A DNA stretch of 64,000 bases from Idiomarina ramblicola. GTDB lineage: Bacteria > Pseudomonadota > Gammaproteobacteria > Enterobacterales > Alteromonadaceae. A program made the position numbers and the translations under genes. The notes beneath the pieces are model-generated. The model did not search any database, was not told the origin of the DNA, and saw only the letters and a list, made by a program, of their open reading frames with translations. The stretch lies in NCBI RefSeq assembly GCF_003987255.1, contig NZ_PIQC01000006.1, forward strand, positions 1-64,000. Reading direction: 5' to 3'. Shown piece after piece: positions 55,486 through 64,000 of the stretch; the stretch's first letter is position 1; the number at the start of each line of letters is the position of its first letter.

Positions 55486-56871
55486 ATGACTAAAAGCACC
55501 GGCAAGTTCTTTATCCTGGATACCAATATTCTTCTGCACGACCCTCTCGCCTTTCTTAACTTCGACGAACACAACGTGATTATCCCCATGGTGGTTCTTG
55601 AAGAGCTCGACAAAATAAAAGATCGAAATAAGGATGTGAGCCGGGAAGCGCGGGTGGCGATTCGTTCTTTAGAGGAAGTATTAAAAGAAGCAACGCCAGA
55701 GGAAATTGTGGCAGGTGTGCCATTAAGCCGAATGCACGGTGAACATAAGGCAAATGGAACCCTCGCCATTTTCCCCGACTATCAGCTGGAGCAAACCGAT
55801 TCGATGCTGTCGTTAACAGAAAACGACCACCGAATTATTCAGGCGGCTCTGGAAATTCAACGCGAGCGTGCGCCCGCCGGCGTGGTGCTGGTTACCAAAG
55901 ATATTAATATGCGCCTGAAAGCCAAGGGCGCTGGTATGAAATACGTGGAGGATTACCGAACTGACCAGCTTATTGATGACATTCGTTTGCTGACTAAAGG
56001 TTTTTATAAGTTTGAAGGCGACTTCTGGTCACAGGTGGGTGAGGTGAAAACGCAACAAGAAGGCAGAGATGCCTACCATACGGTGAGTCGTGAATTGCTA
56101 CCTCAAATTTTTGCGAATGAATACATTATTGATTCCACCAACAACTTTGCCGCCCGGGTCGAAGCGTACGACAACGACACGGTGACGCTTATGGATTTAG
56201 GCGTGGAGCGCATGATGTCCTATGGTGCCTGGGGTGTGCATCCGAAGAATATTTATCAGGCTATGGCGTTACATGCTCTGCTCGATACCAGTATGGATAT
56301 GGTGATTTTGACGGGCCCGGCAGGTAGCGGAAAAACCTTCCTTGCCCTTTCGGCGGCGTTGCAAATGGTGGTGGAACAGGGAATTTACGAGAAAATTATT
56401 GTGACTCGGAATACGCCCGAAATTGCTGAGTCAATTGGTTATCTGCCGGGTACGGAAGAAGAGAAAATGGCTCCCTGGTTGTCTGCTATAACGGATTCAC
56501 TAGAGGCTTTGCATAGGCACGATGAAAGTATGGAGTCGAGCTTAAATTATATTATGAAAAAGGCGAACATTCAGTTTAAGTCACTGAATTTTATGCGTGG
56601 ACGCAGTATACAAAACGCCATCGTTATACTAGATGAAGCGCAAAACTTAACCGCATCTCAGTTGAAAACCTTAATCACTCGCTGCGGTGAGAATACGAAA
56701 CTGGTCGTGTCGGGCAACCTGGCGCAAATTGATAGTTATTATTTAACTGCAGTGACTTCCGGCTTGACCTATATTGTCGAACGATTTAAAGATTATCCCG
56801 GCAGTGCGACGATAAACTTAAATGGTGTGGTGCGCAGTCAACTAGCGCAGTTTGCAGAAGAACATTTATAG
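55486..56871 (+). CDS. PIN domain and PhoH ATPase fusion protein
   Basis: The protein has 461 residues. The N-terminal PIN nuclease domain (about 7-145) shows the acidic pattern in FILDTNILLHD, LEELDKIK and ENDHRI. The C-terminal PhoH-like ATPase (about 225-450) has Walker A TGPAGSGKTFLALS and Walker B VILDEAQNLT. Related PhoH2 proteins have RNA helicase and RNase activity; the cellular role here is not known. It is a single gene with about 150 nt of upstream DNA shared with divergent rapA, and is convergent with the next gene. Confidence 0.92.
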   Translation: MTKSTGKFFILDTNILLHDPLAFLNFDEHNVIIPMVVLEELDKIKDRNKDVSREARVAIRSLEEVLKEATPEEIVAGVPLSRMHGEHKANGTLAIFPDYQLEQTDSMLSLTENDHRIIQAALEIQRERAPAGVVLVTKDINMRLKAKGAGMKYVEDYRTDQLIDDIRLLTKGFYKFEGDFWSQVGEVKTQQEGRDAYHTVSRELLPQIFANEYIIDSTNNFAARVEAYDNDTVTLMDLGVERMMSYGAWGVHPKNIYQAMALHALLDTSMDMVILTGPAGSGKTFLALSAALQMVVEQGIYEKIIVTRNTPEIAESIGYLPGTEEEKMAPWLSAITDSLEALHRHDESMESSLNYIMKKANIQFKSLNFMRGRSIQNAIVILDEAQNLTASQLKTLITRCGENTKLVVSGNLAQIDSYYLTAVTSGLTYIVERFKDYPGSATINLNGVVRSQLAQFAEEHL

Positions 56872-56877
56872 TCAGAA

Positions 56878-57840
56878 TCAGTTAAGTGGTACGACGCTGT
56901 ATTGTCCGGTGTTGATTTGAAATTCCGTTTCGTCACCCACCTGGCCCAAAGGCATTGCCGCCGGGCCAGTCACATCAACCAGGATATAATTGACACCATC
57001 ATGCTCAACCGTAGTGTCCCCGGAACGTCGACTAATAGCGATGCCAAAGACGGCGTGTTTCGGCAGATAAATGATGGCCATTTTGGGTGTGTCGATAATT
57101 TGTTTTATAACTGCCGTCATTAAAGTCACTTTACTGTCGCAGTCGCCCTGATTGTAGTAAAGCAACTGGTTAGGCGGCACGAAGCCATCTCCGCGGCTAT
57201 CCAGCTTACTGTTCAAGTCGTTATAAGGAATTTGCTGGATAAAGCTGGCAATGTAATTGATGTAATTACGTTGCGTATTATTACCCAGTTGTTCACCAAT
57301 TGCCTGTATCAGTGGGCGTATAGTGGGAGTTACTTCGCGTGCAATGGCCGGATGGTCAGGAATAATACCCTGCTCGCCCGGGGGTAAAGTCAGTTGGCGG
57401 TAGAAGTTAGCTTCCAGATAATCGTTCCAACGCTCATGGTAGTATTCGCGCAAACGCTTCTTATATTCCTTAAGCTGTTGTTGCTTTTGTTCGGTCCTGG
57501 CATTGGCGGTCACCAGTTCAACGGATTGCTGGCGAGGAGTTAAACGTGCCTGAATACCCTGCCATTGTTGTTGGCGAATATAGCGATTTAATTGATGCGC
57601 AAGTTCACGTTGACTGCGTTCAAGGTTAAAACCACGATAACGTTTTAGGGGCTGCAAAAACTCTTTTTTATCAACCTGAAAGTCAAACGTTTGCTGATGG
57701 TCATCAAAATCACGCCACTGGTAAGAAAAAGTCAGTTGGCCGTCATCGGCGCTTTCGCTGAGTTGAAAAAAATTTTGGCTATTAGCGGTTAGGGGAAGGA
57801 GTAAGAGTAACCAGACAGTAGCACAGAGTTTATGTGTCAT
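56878..57840 (-). CDS. Exported transglutaminase-like protein
   Basis: The protein has 320 residues with a signal peptide (about 1-21, ending TANSQ). A papain-like triad can be seen: Cys in NQGDCDSKVTL, His in LPKHAVFGIAI and Asp in YILVDVTGP, the usual order in the transglutaminase-like superfamily of bacterial proteases and amidases. The middle (about 100-150) is rich in Gln, Lys and Arg. The substrate is unknown. It is the last gene of the rsmE-gshB-yqgE-ruvX run, 21 nt after the orphan ORF. Confidence 0.75.
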   Translation of the reverse strand: MTHKLCATVWLLLLLPLTANSQNFFQLSESADDGQLTFSYQWRDFDDHQQTFDFQVDKKEFLQPLKRYRGFNLERSQRELAHQLNRYIRQQQWQGIQARLTPRQQSVELVTANARTEQKQQQLKEYKKRLREYYHERWNDYLEANFYRQLTLPPGEQGIIPDHPAIAREVTPTIRPLIQAIGEQLGNNTQRNYINYIASFIQQIPYNDLNSKLDSRGDGFVPPNQLLYYNQGDCDSKVTLMTAVIKQIIDTPKMAIIYLPKHAVFGIAISRRSGDTTVEHDGVNYILVDVTGPAAMPLGQVGDETEFQINTGQYSVVPLN

Positions 57841-57861
57841 TCTGGTTACTCCTGTCAGCCT

Positions 57862-58173
57862 CTAAAACTTCATTTCAGTAATAGGGCTGTCTTCAAATTT
57901 AAGGTCAACTTGATATTCAACACCGCCGGCACGGATGAAAAAGTACGTCTTGTCCTTTTTAAAGACTTCTTGTAACGAGACCAGTCTTAACCCGGGGCGA
58001 CGTTCAGCCGGTAGATCAGTAAACTCTACGGAACCTCGCGAAACCAGTATGTTTTGGTAACGAGGACCAGTAATTAAAAGCAGTTTTTTATTTTCGTCTT
58101 TCAGTAAAATAGTATTACCTGTTACTGAATAGGGTTCTTCATTACCAAACAAGGCCAGCTCCTGTCGCGTCAA
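57862..58173 (-). CDS. Small protein of unknown function, TTG start
   Basis: The frame codes for 103 residues, with no signal peptide, no membrane segment and no motif I recognise; it is mixed beta-strand-like with charged turns. The only ordinary start is TTG at 58173, 16 nt after ruvX, with a poor ribosome binding site. The frame is open upstream into ruvX. Tight spacing with ruvX and the transglutaminase-like gene (21 nt) suggests it is a real operon member, perhaps acting with the latter, but that is a guess. Confidence 0.5.
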   Translation of the reverse strand: MTRQELALFGNEEPYSVTGNTILLKDENKKLLLITGPRYQNILVSRGSVEFTDLPAERRPGLRLVSLQEVFKKDKTYFFIRAGGVEYQVDLKFEDSPITEMKF

Positions 58174-58189
58174 CTTATTACTGACGACA

Positions 58190-58624
58190 CTATAACGAAT
58201 TATCGCTTTTTGGCAAATAACCGTTCAGAAAATCTTCAACAATAATGAGCGCCGCTTGACTATCGACCAAGCCCTTTTCCAGTTTTCGGAAACCGCCGTT
58301 GGCAAATAAGTTTTCGCGGGCCGACGTTGAAGTGAGACGCTCATCCTGGAAAGCAACGGGTAAACCGAAACGCCCATGCAAACGATTACCGAATTTTTTT
58401 GCCCGCTGAGTAAGCGGTTGTTCGGTACCATCCATATTTAGCGGTAAGCCTACGACCAACTGCTCTGGTTGCCACTCCGCAAACAGCTTTTCAATAAGTT
58501 GCCAGTCGGGTATGCCTTCTTTCGCTTTGAGCGCGGCTAATGGCGAGGCGGTTGCCGTAATGGTTTGCCCAACCGCAACACCAATGCTTTTGGTACCAAA
58601 ATCAAAACCAATAACCGTACTCAT
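58190..58624 (-). CDS. ruvX: YqgF/RuvX family nuclease
   Basis: The protein has 144 residues in an RNase H-like fold, with [15 protein letters not shown] at the start, [10 protein letters not shown] and [10 protein letters not shown]. In E. coli this essential protein is linked to 5' processing of pre-16S rRNA, and a Holliday-junction role has also been proposed. The ATG at 58624 overlaps yqgE by four bases (ATGA). Confidence 0.94.
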   Translation of the reverse strand: MSTVIGFDFGTKSIGVAVGQTITATASPLAALKAKEGIPDWQLIEKLFAEWQPEQLVVGLPLNMDGTEQPLTQRAKKFGNRLHGRFGLPVAFQDERLTSTSARENLFANGGFRKLEKGLVDSQAALIIVEDFLNGYLPKSDNSL

Positions 58625-59178
58625 GCGTGGCCGACATCCGGTCCCAGCTGCCACACATCAAAACCAAGTTGCTCTGTGGCTTTTTGCCAGCGCTCACTTG
58701 CGGGTGTATTAAACAGCAGCGCAGGGTCTGCCGGAATGGCGAGCCATGAGTTCTCGCCCAGTTCTTCTTCTAACTGACCGGCTTCCCAGCCGGCGTAGCC
58801 TAAGGTCAGTAAAAACTGAGGCGGAGCCGCAGACGAACCCAAGGCTTCCAGGATATCCCGTGAGGTTGTGACCATGATGTCATCGCTCAGCTTCTGACTG
58901 GCACTCCAGTTATCCTGAGGTGGGTGAATCACAAAACCGCGTTCACGACCAACAGGACCGCCTTGGTAGACATTGCCCTGCAGGTGCTGGTTATTTTCCG
59001 GGTAAACAATTTCCAGCTTATCCAGTAGCGAGGTCACGCTTAAATCTGCCGGCTGATTAATGACCAGCCCCATTGCACCTTCTTCATTGTGCTCACAGAT
59101 GTAGGTCACGGTCCGTTTAAACATGGGATCGTCCAGCATGGGTGTTGCTATCAAAAAATGATTCTGCAAATTGTTCAT
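58621..59178 (-). CDS. yqgE: YqgE/AlgH family protein (UPF0301)
   Basis: The protein has 185 residues with the family start [20 protein letters not shown] and the GLVINQP segment. AlgH in Pseudomonas affects alginate genes, but the molecular role of the family is not settled. It stands in the conserved gshB-yqgE-ruvX order. Confidence 0.93.
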   Translation of the reverse strand: MNNLQNHFLIATPMLDDPMFKRTVTYICEHNEEGAMGLVINQPADLSVTSLLDKLEIVYPENNQHLQGNVYQGGPVGRERGFVIHPPQDNWSASQKLSDDIMVTTSRDILEALGSSAAPPQFLLTLGYAGWEAGQLEEELGENSWLAIPADPALLFNTPASERWQKATEQLGFDVWQLGPDVGHA

Positions 59179-59238
59179 CGATTCACCGACTCCTTAACGA
59201 TAATCTCTAATAACGATATGGGGGCGTCTAACGGAAAT

Positions 59239-60183
59239 TCAATTCAATCTCTCTTCAATTGCCTGGAAGACCATTTCGGCAATATTGATATCATAAGCGT
59301 TTTCAATTTCACGCATGCAGGTTGGGCTGGTGACGTTAATTTCCGTAATACGGTCGCCAATAACGTCCAGCCCAACGATAATGAGCCCACGCTTTTTCAG
59401 TTCAGGTGCCACTTTACGGGCCAGAGCCCAGTCACTGTCCGACAAAGGTTGAGCCCGTCCGCTGCCGCCGGCTGCGAGATTTCCGCGGGTTTCTCCGGCG
59501 CTGGGAATACGCGCTAAAGAATAAGGCACAGGCTCACCATCAATAATTAAAATGCGCTTGTCGCCGTCTTTAATCTCTGGCAAGTATTTTTGCACCATGG
59601 CGTAGCGCTGACCTTTCTCAGTCAGAGTTTCAATAATAACACCCAGATTGTTGCCATCGGCGCCAACTTTAAATATCGAAGCGCCGCCCATGCCATCTAA
59701 TGGTTTTAAAATGATATCGCCGTGCTTTTTATGAAACGCTTTAATCACGTCAGCACGGGAGCTGACCAACGTATCGGCAATAGAATCGGCAAACCATGAA
59801 GTGAAGAGTTTCTCATTGCAATCACGCAGGCTCTGCGGTTTGTTCACCACCAAACTACCGCGCTGCTCGGCCAGTTCCAGAATTTGTGTGGCGTATAAGA
59901 ACTCGCTGTCAAAGGGCGGATCTTTACGCATCATAATGACGTCAAATTCTTCAAGCGGACGGTACTGACTGTCGCTTAAGCTGTAAAAGTCGGTTTTTTG
60001 ATCCTGAACGCGAACTTCCCGTGCAAAGGTCATTGGCTGGCCGTTATCAATGACTAAGTCAGCCATTTCCAGGTAAAAACATTGATAACCACGCACCTGA
60101 GCTTCCAGCAGCAGACGAAAACTGGTGTCCTTTTCGGTTTTTACAGCGGCGATTGGATCCATCACCATAGCTAACTTCTTCAT
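59239..60183 (-). CDS. gshB: Glutathione synthetase
   Basis: The ATP-grasp enzyme of 314 residues adds glycine to gamma-glutamylcysteine. ATP and metal contacts are in LKPLDGMGGASIFKV, KRILIIDGEPVPYSLAR and INVTSPTCMREIE. It lies 10 nt after rsmE, so the two are co-transcribed, as in E. coli. Confidence 0.96.
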   Translation of the reverse strand: MKKLAMVMDPIAAVKTEKDTSFRLLLEAQVRGYQCFYLEMADLVIDNGQPMTFAREVRVQDQKTDFYSLSDSQYRPLEEFDVIMMRKDPPFDSEFLYATQILELAEQRGSLVVNKPQSLRDCNEKLFTSWFADSIADTLVSSRADVIKAFHKKHGDIILKPLDGMGGASIFKVGADGNNLGVIIETLTEKGQRYAMVQKYLPEIKDGDKRILIIDGEPVPYSLARIPSAGETRGNLAAGGSGRAQPLSDSDWALARKVAPELKKRGLIIVGLDVIGDRITEINVTSPTCMREIENAYDINIAEMVFQAIEERLN

Positions 60184-60193
60184 GTAAACTCCT

Positions 60194-60925
60194 TTAACCT
60201 AAGTCGCCAAACTGATATTGCACGGTTGTGAGCGCAGATAGCGCGGCGGTTTCTGTTCTTAATACGCGAGGGCCCAGACGCATTGGGTTAAACCCTTGTT
60301 GCTCGGCGGCAGTGACTTCTTCGTCGGTCAATCCACCTTCGGGCCCAATGAGTAATTGTATACCTTTGTCGGCGTGTTGAAACGACGAAAGTGGCTTTGT
60401 TGCCGTCGGATCTAAGGTCAGGCGAAGCCCGGCAAATGTGCTGTCAATAAAGTCGCTGAACTGCTGAGCCGGCTTAACTTCAGGAACCACACTGCGGCCA
60501 CACTGTTCACAAGCCGAACGCACAATTTTTTGCCATTGTTGCTGCTTCTTTTCGAGCCGGTCGCCACTGAGTTTAACGCCACAGCGCTCACTAAACAGCG
60601 GTGTAATTTCGGTCACCCCAAGTTCGACTGATTTTTGCAGAACAAAATCCATGCGATCACCGCGAGAAATGACCTGAGCAAGATGAACGCGGACAGGCGA
60701 CTCCGAATTATTTGTCTTGCTGTCAGTGGCAATAAAATGGGCGGATTTTTTTTGGACCGACGTTATCGTTGCCTCGTAGTTGTGACCGTCACCGTTAAAT
60801 AAAACAATGTTATCATTTACGTTAAAACGCAATACTTTGATCAAGTGCTGGAATGCATCCGGGCTCAATTCGGTTTTAGTTTGTAAGTTTATCGAGGCGG
60901 GGTGATAAATCCGCGGTACTCGCAT
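60194..60925 (-). CDS. rsmE: 16S rRNA U1498 methyltransferase
   Basis: The SPOUT-fold enzyme of 243 residues, the same length as in E. coli, methylates N3 of U1498 in 16S rRNA. Motifs are SRGDRMDFVLQKSVELG, LLIGPEGGLTDEE and the knot LGPRVLRTETAAL. The ATG at 60925 begins MRVPRIYHP, the conserved start; the longer frame adds 24 unsupported residues. It is divergent from metK, which takes SAM from the same pathway. Confidence 0.95.
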   Translation of the reverse strand: MRVPRIYHPASINLQTKTELSPDAFQHLIKVLRFNVNDNIVLFNGDGHNYEATITSVQKKSAHFIATDSKTNNSESPVRVHLAQVISRGDRMDFVLQKSVELGVTEITPLFSERCGVKLSGDRLEKKQQQWQKIVRSACEQCGRSVVPEVKPAQQFSDFIDSTFAGLRLTLDPTATKPLSSFQHADKGIQLLIGPEGGLTDEEVTAAEQQGFNPMRLGPRVLRTETAALSALTTVQYQFGDLG

Positions 60926-61040
60926 GTCGTCAGCCTTATTCGGACTTTTAGACGTCCAGAAGTAGAAAAAAACAGAGTGATCGGTTACATTATGCAACCA
61001 GTATTGAGTGATTTCATCAAAATAAAGGAATAGTGGGCAT

Positions 61041-62186
61041 ATGTCACGTCACCTGTTTACCTCAGAGTCAGTGTCCGAAGGGCATCCGGACAAAATTGCC
61101 GACCAAATATCCGATGCGGTTTTAGACGCCATTTTAGCAAAAGACCCTAAAGCCCGTGTAGCCTGTGAAACCTACGTTAAAACCGGCATGGTGCTGGTTG
61201 GTGGCGAAATTTCGACAAAGGCCTGGGTTGATGTTGAAGACCTGGCCCGACAAACGGTAAAAGACATTGGTTACCGGCATTCTGATATGGGGTTTGATGG
61301 CGCATCGTGTGCGGTATTGAACGCTATCGGTAAACAAAGTGGCGATATTAATCAGGGCGTTGACCGTGCTAACCCGGAAGAGCAGGGCGCAGGGGATCAA
61401 GGTTTGATGTTTGGCTATGCTTCAAATGAAACGTCAGTTTTAATGCCTGCTCCTATTACTTACGCGCACCGTGTTATGCAGCGCCAGTCAGAAGTGCGCA
61501 ATAACGGCACGCTGGACTGGTTGCGCCCGGACGCCAAAAGTCAGCTGACCTTTGTTTACGAAAACGGTAAGCCGGTTGCCATTGATACTGTCGTGTTCTC
61601 CACTCAGCACCGAGAAGACATCACACAGAAAACTCTGCGTGAAGCCATCATGGAAGAAGTTATTAAGCCAGTATTACCGGAGCAGTGGATTTCAAAAGAT
61701 ACCCAGTTTCATATCAACCCAACCGGGCGCTTCGTCGTCGGTGGTCCTATGGGTGACTGTGGCCTTACCGGCCGTAAGATTATTGTTGATACTTATGGTG
61801 GCATGGCTCGTCATGGTGGCGGTGCATTTTCTGGTAAAGATCCCTCAAAAGTTGATCGCAGTGCGGCTTATGCGGCGCGATATGTCGCTAAAAACCTGGT
61901 GGCTGCCGGTTTAGCCGAGCGTTGCGAGCTGCAAATTTCATACGCCATCGGTGTTGCCGAACCAACCTCTATCAGTATCGACACCTTCGGTACATCTAAG
62001 CACTCAGAAGAGCAACTCATTGCGCTGGTACGCCGACATTTTGATTTACGCCCTTATGGATTAATTAAAATGCTTGATCTGGAGCGTCCTATCTATAAGC
62101 AGACGGCGGCATATGGACACTTTGGCCGGGATAACTTTCCGTGGGAGAAAACGGATAAAGCAGCGGATTTACAGGCTGATATTTAA
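61041..62186 (+). CDS. metK: S-adenosylmethionine synthetase
   Basis: The enzyme of 381 residues makes SAM from methionine and ATP. It starts with the conserved [20 protein letters not shown], followed by [12 protein letters not shown] and [22 protein letters not shown] is the methyl donor for RsmE, RsmA and the TrmB-like protein encoded in the window. No SAM riboswitch is seen in the 115-nt upstream gap. A structured leader separates it from transketolase downstream. Confidence 0.97.
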   Translation: MSRHLFTSESVSEGHPDKIADQISDAVLDAILAKDPKARVACETYVKTGMVLVGGEISTKAWVDVEDLARQTVKDIGYRHSDMGFDGASCAVLNAIGKQSGDINQGVDRANPEEQGAGDQGLMFGYASNETSVLMPAPITYAHRVMQRQSEVRNNGTLDWLRPDAKSQLTFVYENGKPVAIDTVVFSTQHREDITQKTLREAIMEEVIKPVLPEQWISKDTQFHINPTGRFVVGGPMGDCGLTGRKIIVDTYGGMARHGGGAFSGKDPSKVDRSAAYAARYVAKNLVAAGLAERCELQISYAIGVAEPTSISIDTFGTSKHSEEQLIALVRRHFDLRPYGLIKMLDLERPIYKQTAAYGHFGRDNFPWEKTDKAADLQADI

Positions 62187-62199
62187 ACAAAATATTGCC

Positions 62200-62276
62200 T
62201 ATAAATTTGCTTGTACCCCCTGAAATGTGGAGAATACGCGCATCGCAAGTTGCTCTTCACCTTCCAGGGGGTTTTT
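62200..62276 (+). promoter_or_regulatory. Promoter and structured leader of transketolase
   Basis: A -10-like TATAAA (62200-62205) predicts a start near 62212. The leader then folds: ACCCCCTG (62215-62222) pairs with CAGGGGGT (62265-62272), GTGGAGA with TCTTCAC inside it (one G-U), and GCG-CAT-CGC at the tip. The only Shine-Dalgarno of the gene, AGGGGG, lies in the outer 3' arm, so the fold would hide it. Five T follow, so the hairpin could also act as a weak terminator for metK. It does not match a riboswitch I know. Confidence 0.5.
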
Positions 62277-62277
62277 C

Positions 62278-64000
62278 ATGTCAGATCGTCAATATCTCGC
62301 CAATGCCATCCGTGCGCTCAGTATGGATGCGGTTCAGAAAGCCAAATCAGGCCACCCCGGAGCGCCCATGGGTATGGCAGATATCGCAGAAGTTCTTTGG
62401 CGTGACTATCTAAAGCATAACCCTCATAACCCGGGCTGGGCCGATCGCGACCGCTTTGTGTTATCTAACGGGCATGGGTCAATGCTGATTTATTCTTTGT
62501 TGCACCTGTCTGGTTATGACCTCAGCATTGATGATTTGAAGCAATTTCGTCAACTCGACTCAAAAACCCCGGGTCACCCTGAGTATGGCTACACGCCAGG
62601 TATCGAAACCACCACCGGGCCGTTGGGCCAGGGGCTTGCAAATGCGGTTGGTATGGCACTGGCCGAGAAGGTATTAGCCGCGCAGTTTAATCGTGAAAAC
62701 CATGAAATTGTTGATCATTACACTTACACCTTCCTGGGTGATGGCTGCTTAATGGAAGGCATTTCTCACGAAGCGTGTTCACTGGCGGGTACCTTAGGTT
62801 TAGGTAAGCTCATCGCGTTTTACGATGACAACGGCATTTCCATTGATGGTGAAGTCGAAGGTTGGTTTACCGACGACACAGCGAAACGTTTTGAGTCTTA
62901 TGGTTGGCACGTCATAGACAAAGTTGACGGACACGACTCGGCTGCCATCACCCGGGCAATTGATGAAGCGCGAGCTTACGAAAATAAGCCGACTCTTATT
63001 ATTTGCAAAACCGTGATTGGTTACGGTGCACCGAACAAACAAGGCTCTGAAAGCTGTCACGGCGCGCCTCTGGGTGATGATGAAATTGTCGCTGCACGTA
63101 AGCAGTTGAATTGGCCACACGAAGCTTTTGAAGTGCCGGCCGATGTTTACCAAAAATGGTCTGCGGTGGATAAAGGTGCGGCGGTTGAATCCTCGTGGAA
63201 TAAGCGCTGGGTGGCTTATGAGCAGGAACACCCGCAGTTAGCAGAAGAATTAAAGCGCCGCTTAAATGGCGAATTACCGGAAGGTTTTGAGAACTCTGTA
63301 CACAGCTATGCGAAGCAGCTGCAAAGTAGCCCTGAAGCAATAGCGACACGTAAAGCGTCACTGAATGTACTGAATGAATTTGGTCCTAAATTACCTGAGC
63401 TATTGGGTGGTTCTGCCGACTTAGCCGGCTCTAATTTGACCTTATGGAAGGATGCAAAAGGCATTACTGCCGACGATGCCAGCGGCAACTACGTATTCTA
63501 TGGTGTCCGTGAGTTTGGTATGTCCGCTATTATGAATGGCGTAACCTTGCACGGTGGCTTTAAAGCCTACGGTGCAACCTTCCTGATGTTTATGGAATAT
63601 GCCCGCAACGCCGTACGTATGTCGGCGCTGATGAAACAGCCCAGCATTTTTGTTTACACCCATGACTCTATTGGTTTAGGCGAGGACGGACCTACCCATC
63701 AGGCGGTCGAGCAGTTGGCTAACTTGCGCCAAACCCCGAATCTGCAATGCTGGCGTCCTTGTGATCCGGTTGAAACCGCCGTTGCCTGGGGTGCTGCAGT
63801 ACAAAGCAGCAAAACACCGACTGCGCTCGTTTTCAGCCGTCAGGGCATGCAGCAACAAGAAAGAGATGAAGATCAGCTAACCAATATTGCTCGTGGTGGC
63901 TACGTGCTGAAAGATTGTGACGGCGAGCCGGAAGTGATTCTGATTGCTACTGGCTCTGAAGTTGATTTAGCGGTTGCTGCTTTTGAGCAACTGTCAGAGC
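62278..64000 (+). CDS. tkt: Transketolase, 3' end beyond the window
   Basis: The frame from ATG at 62278 stays open to the window edge, giving 574 of about 660 residues. Transketolase moves two-carbon units in the pentose phosphate pathway with thiamine diphosphate. The start [17 protein letters not shown], the [12 protein letters not shown] segment, [15 protein letters not shown] and the cofactor motif [15 protein letters not shown] are canonical, and [18 protein letters not shown] near the edge confirms the same frame. AGGGGG lies 6 nt before the ATG, inside a leader hairpin. No break is visible; the gene is cut only by the window. Confidence 0.96.
   Translation, partial: MSDRQYLANAIRALSMDAVQKAKSGHPGAPMGMADIAEVLWRDYLKHNPHNPGWADRDRFVLSNGHGSMLIYSLLHLSGYDLSIDDLKQFRQLDSKTPGHPEYGYTPGIETTTGPLGQGLANAVGMALAEKVLAAQFNRENHEIVDHYTYTFLGDGCLMEGISHEACSLAGTLGLGKLIAFYDDNGISIDGEVEGWFTDDTAKRFESYGWHVIDKVDGHDSAAITRAIDEARAYENKPTLIICKTVIGYGAPNKQGSESCHGAPLGDDEIVAARKQLNWPHEAFEVPADVYQKWSAVDKGAAVESSWNKRWVAYEQEHPQLAEELKRRLNGELPEGFENSVHSYAKQLQSSPEAIATRKASLNVLNEFGPKLPELLGGSADLAGSNLTLWKDAKGITADDASGNYVFYGVREFGMSAIMNGVTLHGGFKAYGATFLMFMEYARNAVRMSALMKQPSIFVYTHDSIGLGEDGPTHQAVEQLANLRQTPNLQCWRPCDPVETAVAWGAAVQSSKTPTALVFSRQGMQQQERDEDQLTNIARGGYVLKDCDGEPEVILIATGSEVDLAVAAFEQLSE

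Noticed and set aside
58150-58230. Programmed frameshift fusing ruvX to the small downstream ORF
   Set aside because: The downstream frame is open into ruvX, but joining would need a +1 shift at a run of five A with no known stimulator, and ruvX ends at the normal family length.
60926-61040. SAM riboswitch upstream of metK
   Set aside because: The gap is short, AT-rich and lacks the conserved SAM-I, SAM-II or SAM-III core pairings.
62278-64000. Truncated transketolase pseudogene
   Set aside because: The frame is intact and conserved up to the last base; only the window boundary cuts it.
1-64000. CRISPR arrays, prophage, insertion sequences, toxin-antitoxin pairs or defence genes
   Set aside because: I looked for regularly spaced repeats, transposase or integrase motifs and paired small genes and found none; the window is core chromosome.

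Overview
The window reads as core chromosome of a marine gammaproteobacterium of the Alteromonadales type, most probably Idiomarina. This rests on gene content and gene order, not on a database search. Several blocks follow the E. coli order closely: yadG-yadH, panC-panB-folK-pcnB-gluQ-dksA-sfsA, hrpB-mrcB-hemL-clcA-erpA, apaH-apaG-rsmA-pdxA-surA-lptD-(djlA, rluA, rapA), and rsmE-gshB-yqgE-ruvX beside metK. Marine and pseudomonad-like features are set into this frame: panP instead of panD, amgK-murU beside lptD, a PCu(A)C copper chaperone, a TIGR04219-type outer membrane protein and a HemJ-type heme enzyme. I see no prophage, insertion sequence, CRISPR array, integron or tRNA gene.

Layout. 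1-380: 3' end of a 5S rRNA gene, a terminator, a roughly 105-nt structured element with 5S-like ends, and a second terminator. 380-6746: TonB-dependent receptor, small membrane protein, copper chaperone, beta-barrel protein and a large response regulator with an EAL domain. 6749-10775 (minus): ppa followed by an ABC/FtsX/DUF3299 module, then fbp. 10926-16942 (plus): mpl, ubiX, yadGH, a TrmB-like methyltransferase and panP. 16935-22725 (minus): panC, panB, folK, pcnB, gluQ, dksA, sfsA. 22782-28816 (plus): pepB, hrpB, mrcB. 28855-33360 (minus): hemL, pyrB, hemJ and a CLC protein. 33457-36011 (plus): a coiled-coil membrane protein, erpA, pepQ. 36017-38442 (minus): anmK and mepM. 38641 (plus): tyrS. 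39908-48537 (minus): chemoreceptor, apaHG, rsmA, pdxA, surA, lptD. 48677-51178 (plus): amgK, murU, djlA. 51190-55336 (minus): DUF3530 protein, rluA, rapA. 55486 (plus): PIN-PhoH protein. 56878-60925 (minus): transglutaminase-like protein, orphan ORF, ruvX, yqgE, gshB, rsmE. 61041 to the end (plus): metK and a transketolase cut by the window edge.

How the genes work together. The strongest themes are cell-envelope building and peptidoglycan recycling (mrcB, mepM, mpl, anmK, amgK, murU, surA, lptD), pantothenate synthesis with a PLP-dependent aspartate decarboxylase, heme synthesis (hemL, hemJ), and RNA maturation (rsmA, rsmE, rluA, pcnB, gluQ, ruvX).

I did not find a convincing new multi-gene system. 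The most unusual items are the evident AUU start of pcnB, the 5S-ended RNA element, panP occupying the panD locus, two genes (tkt and pepQ) whose ribosome binding site lies in the 3' arm of a hairpin, and a CLC protein in which most anion- and proton-pathway residues are replaced. No gene-free stretch longer than 300 bases is present.
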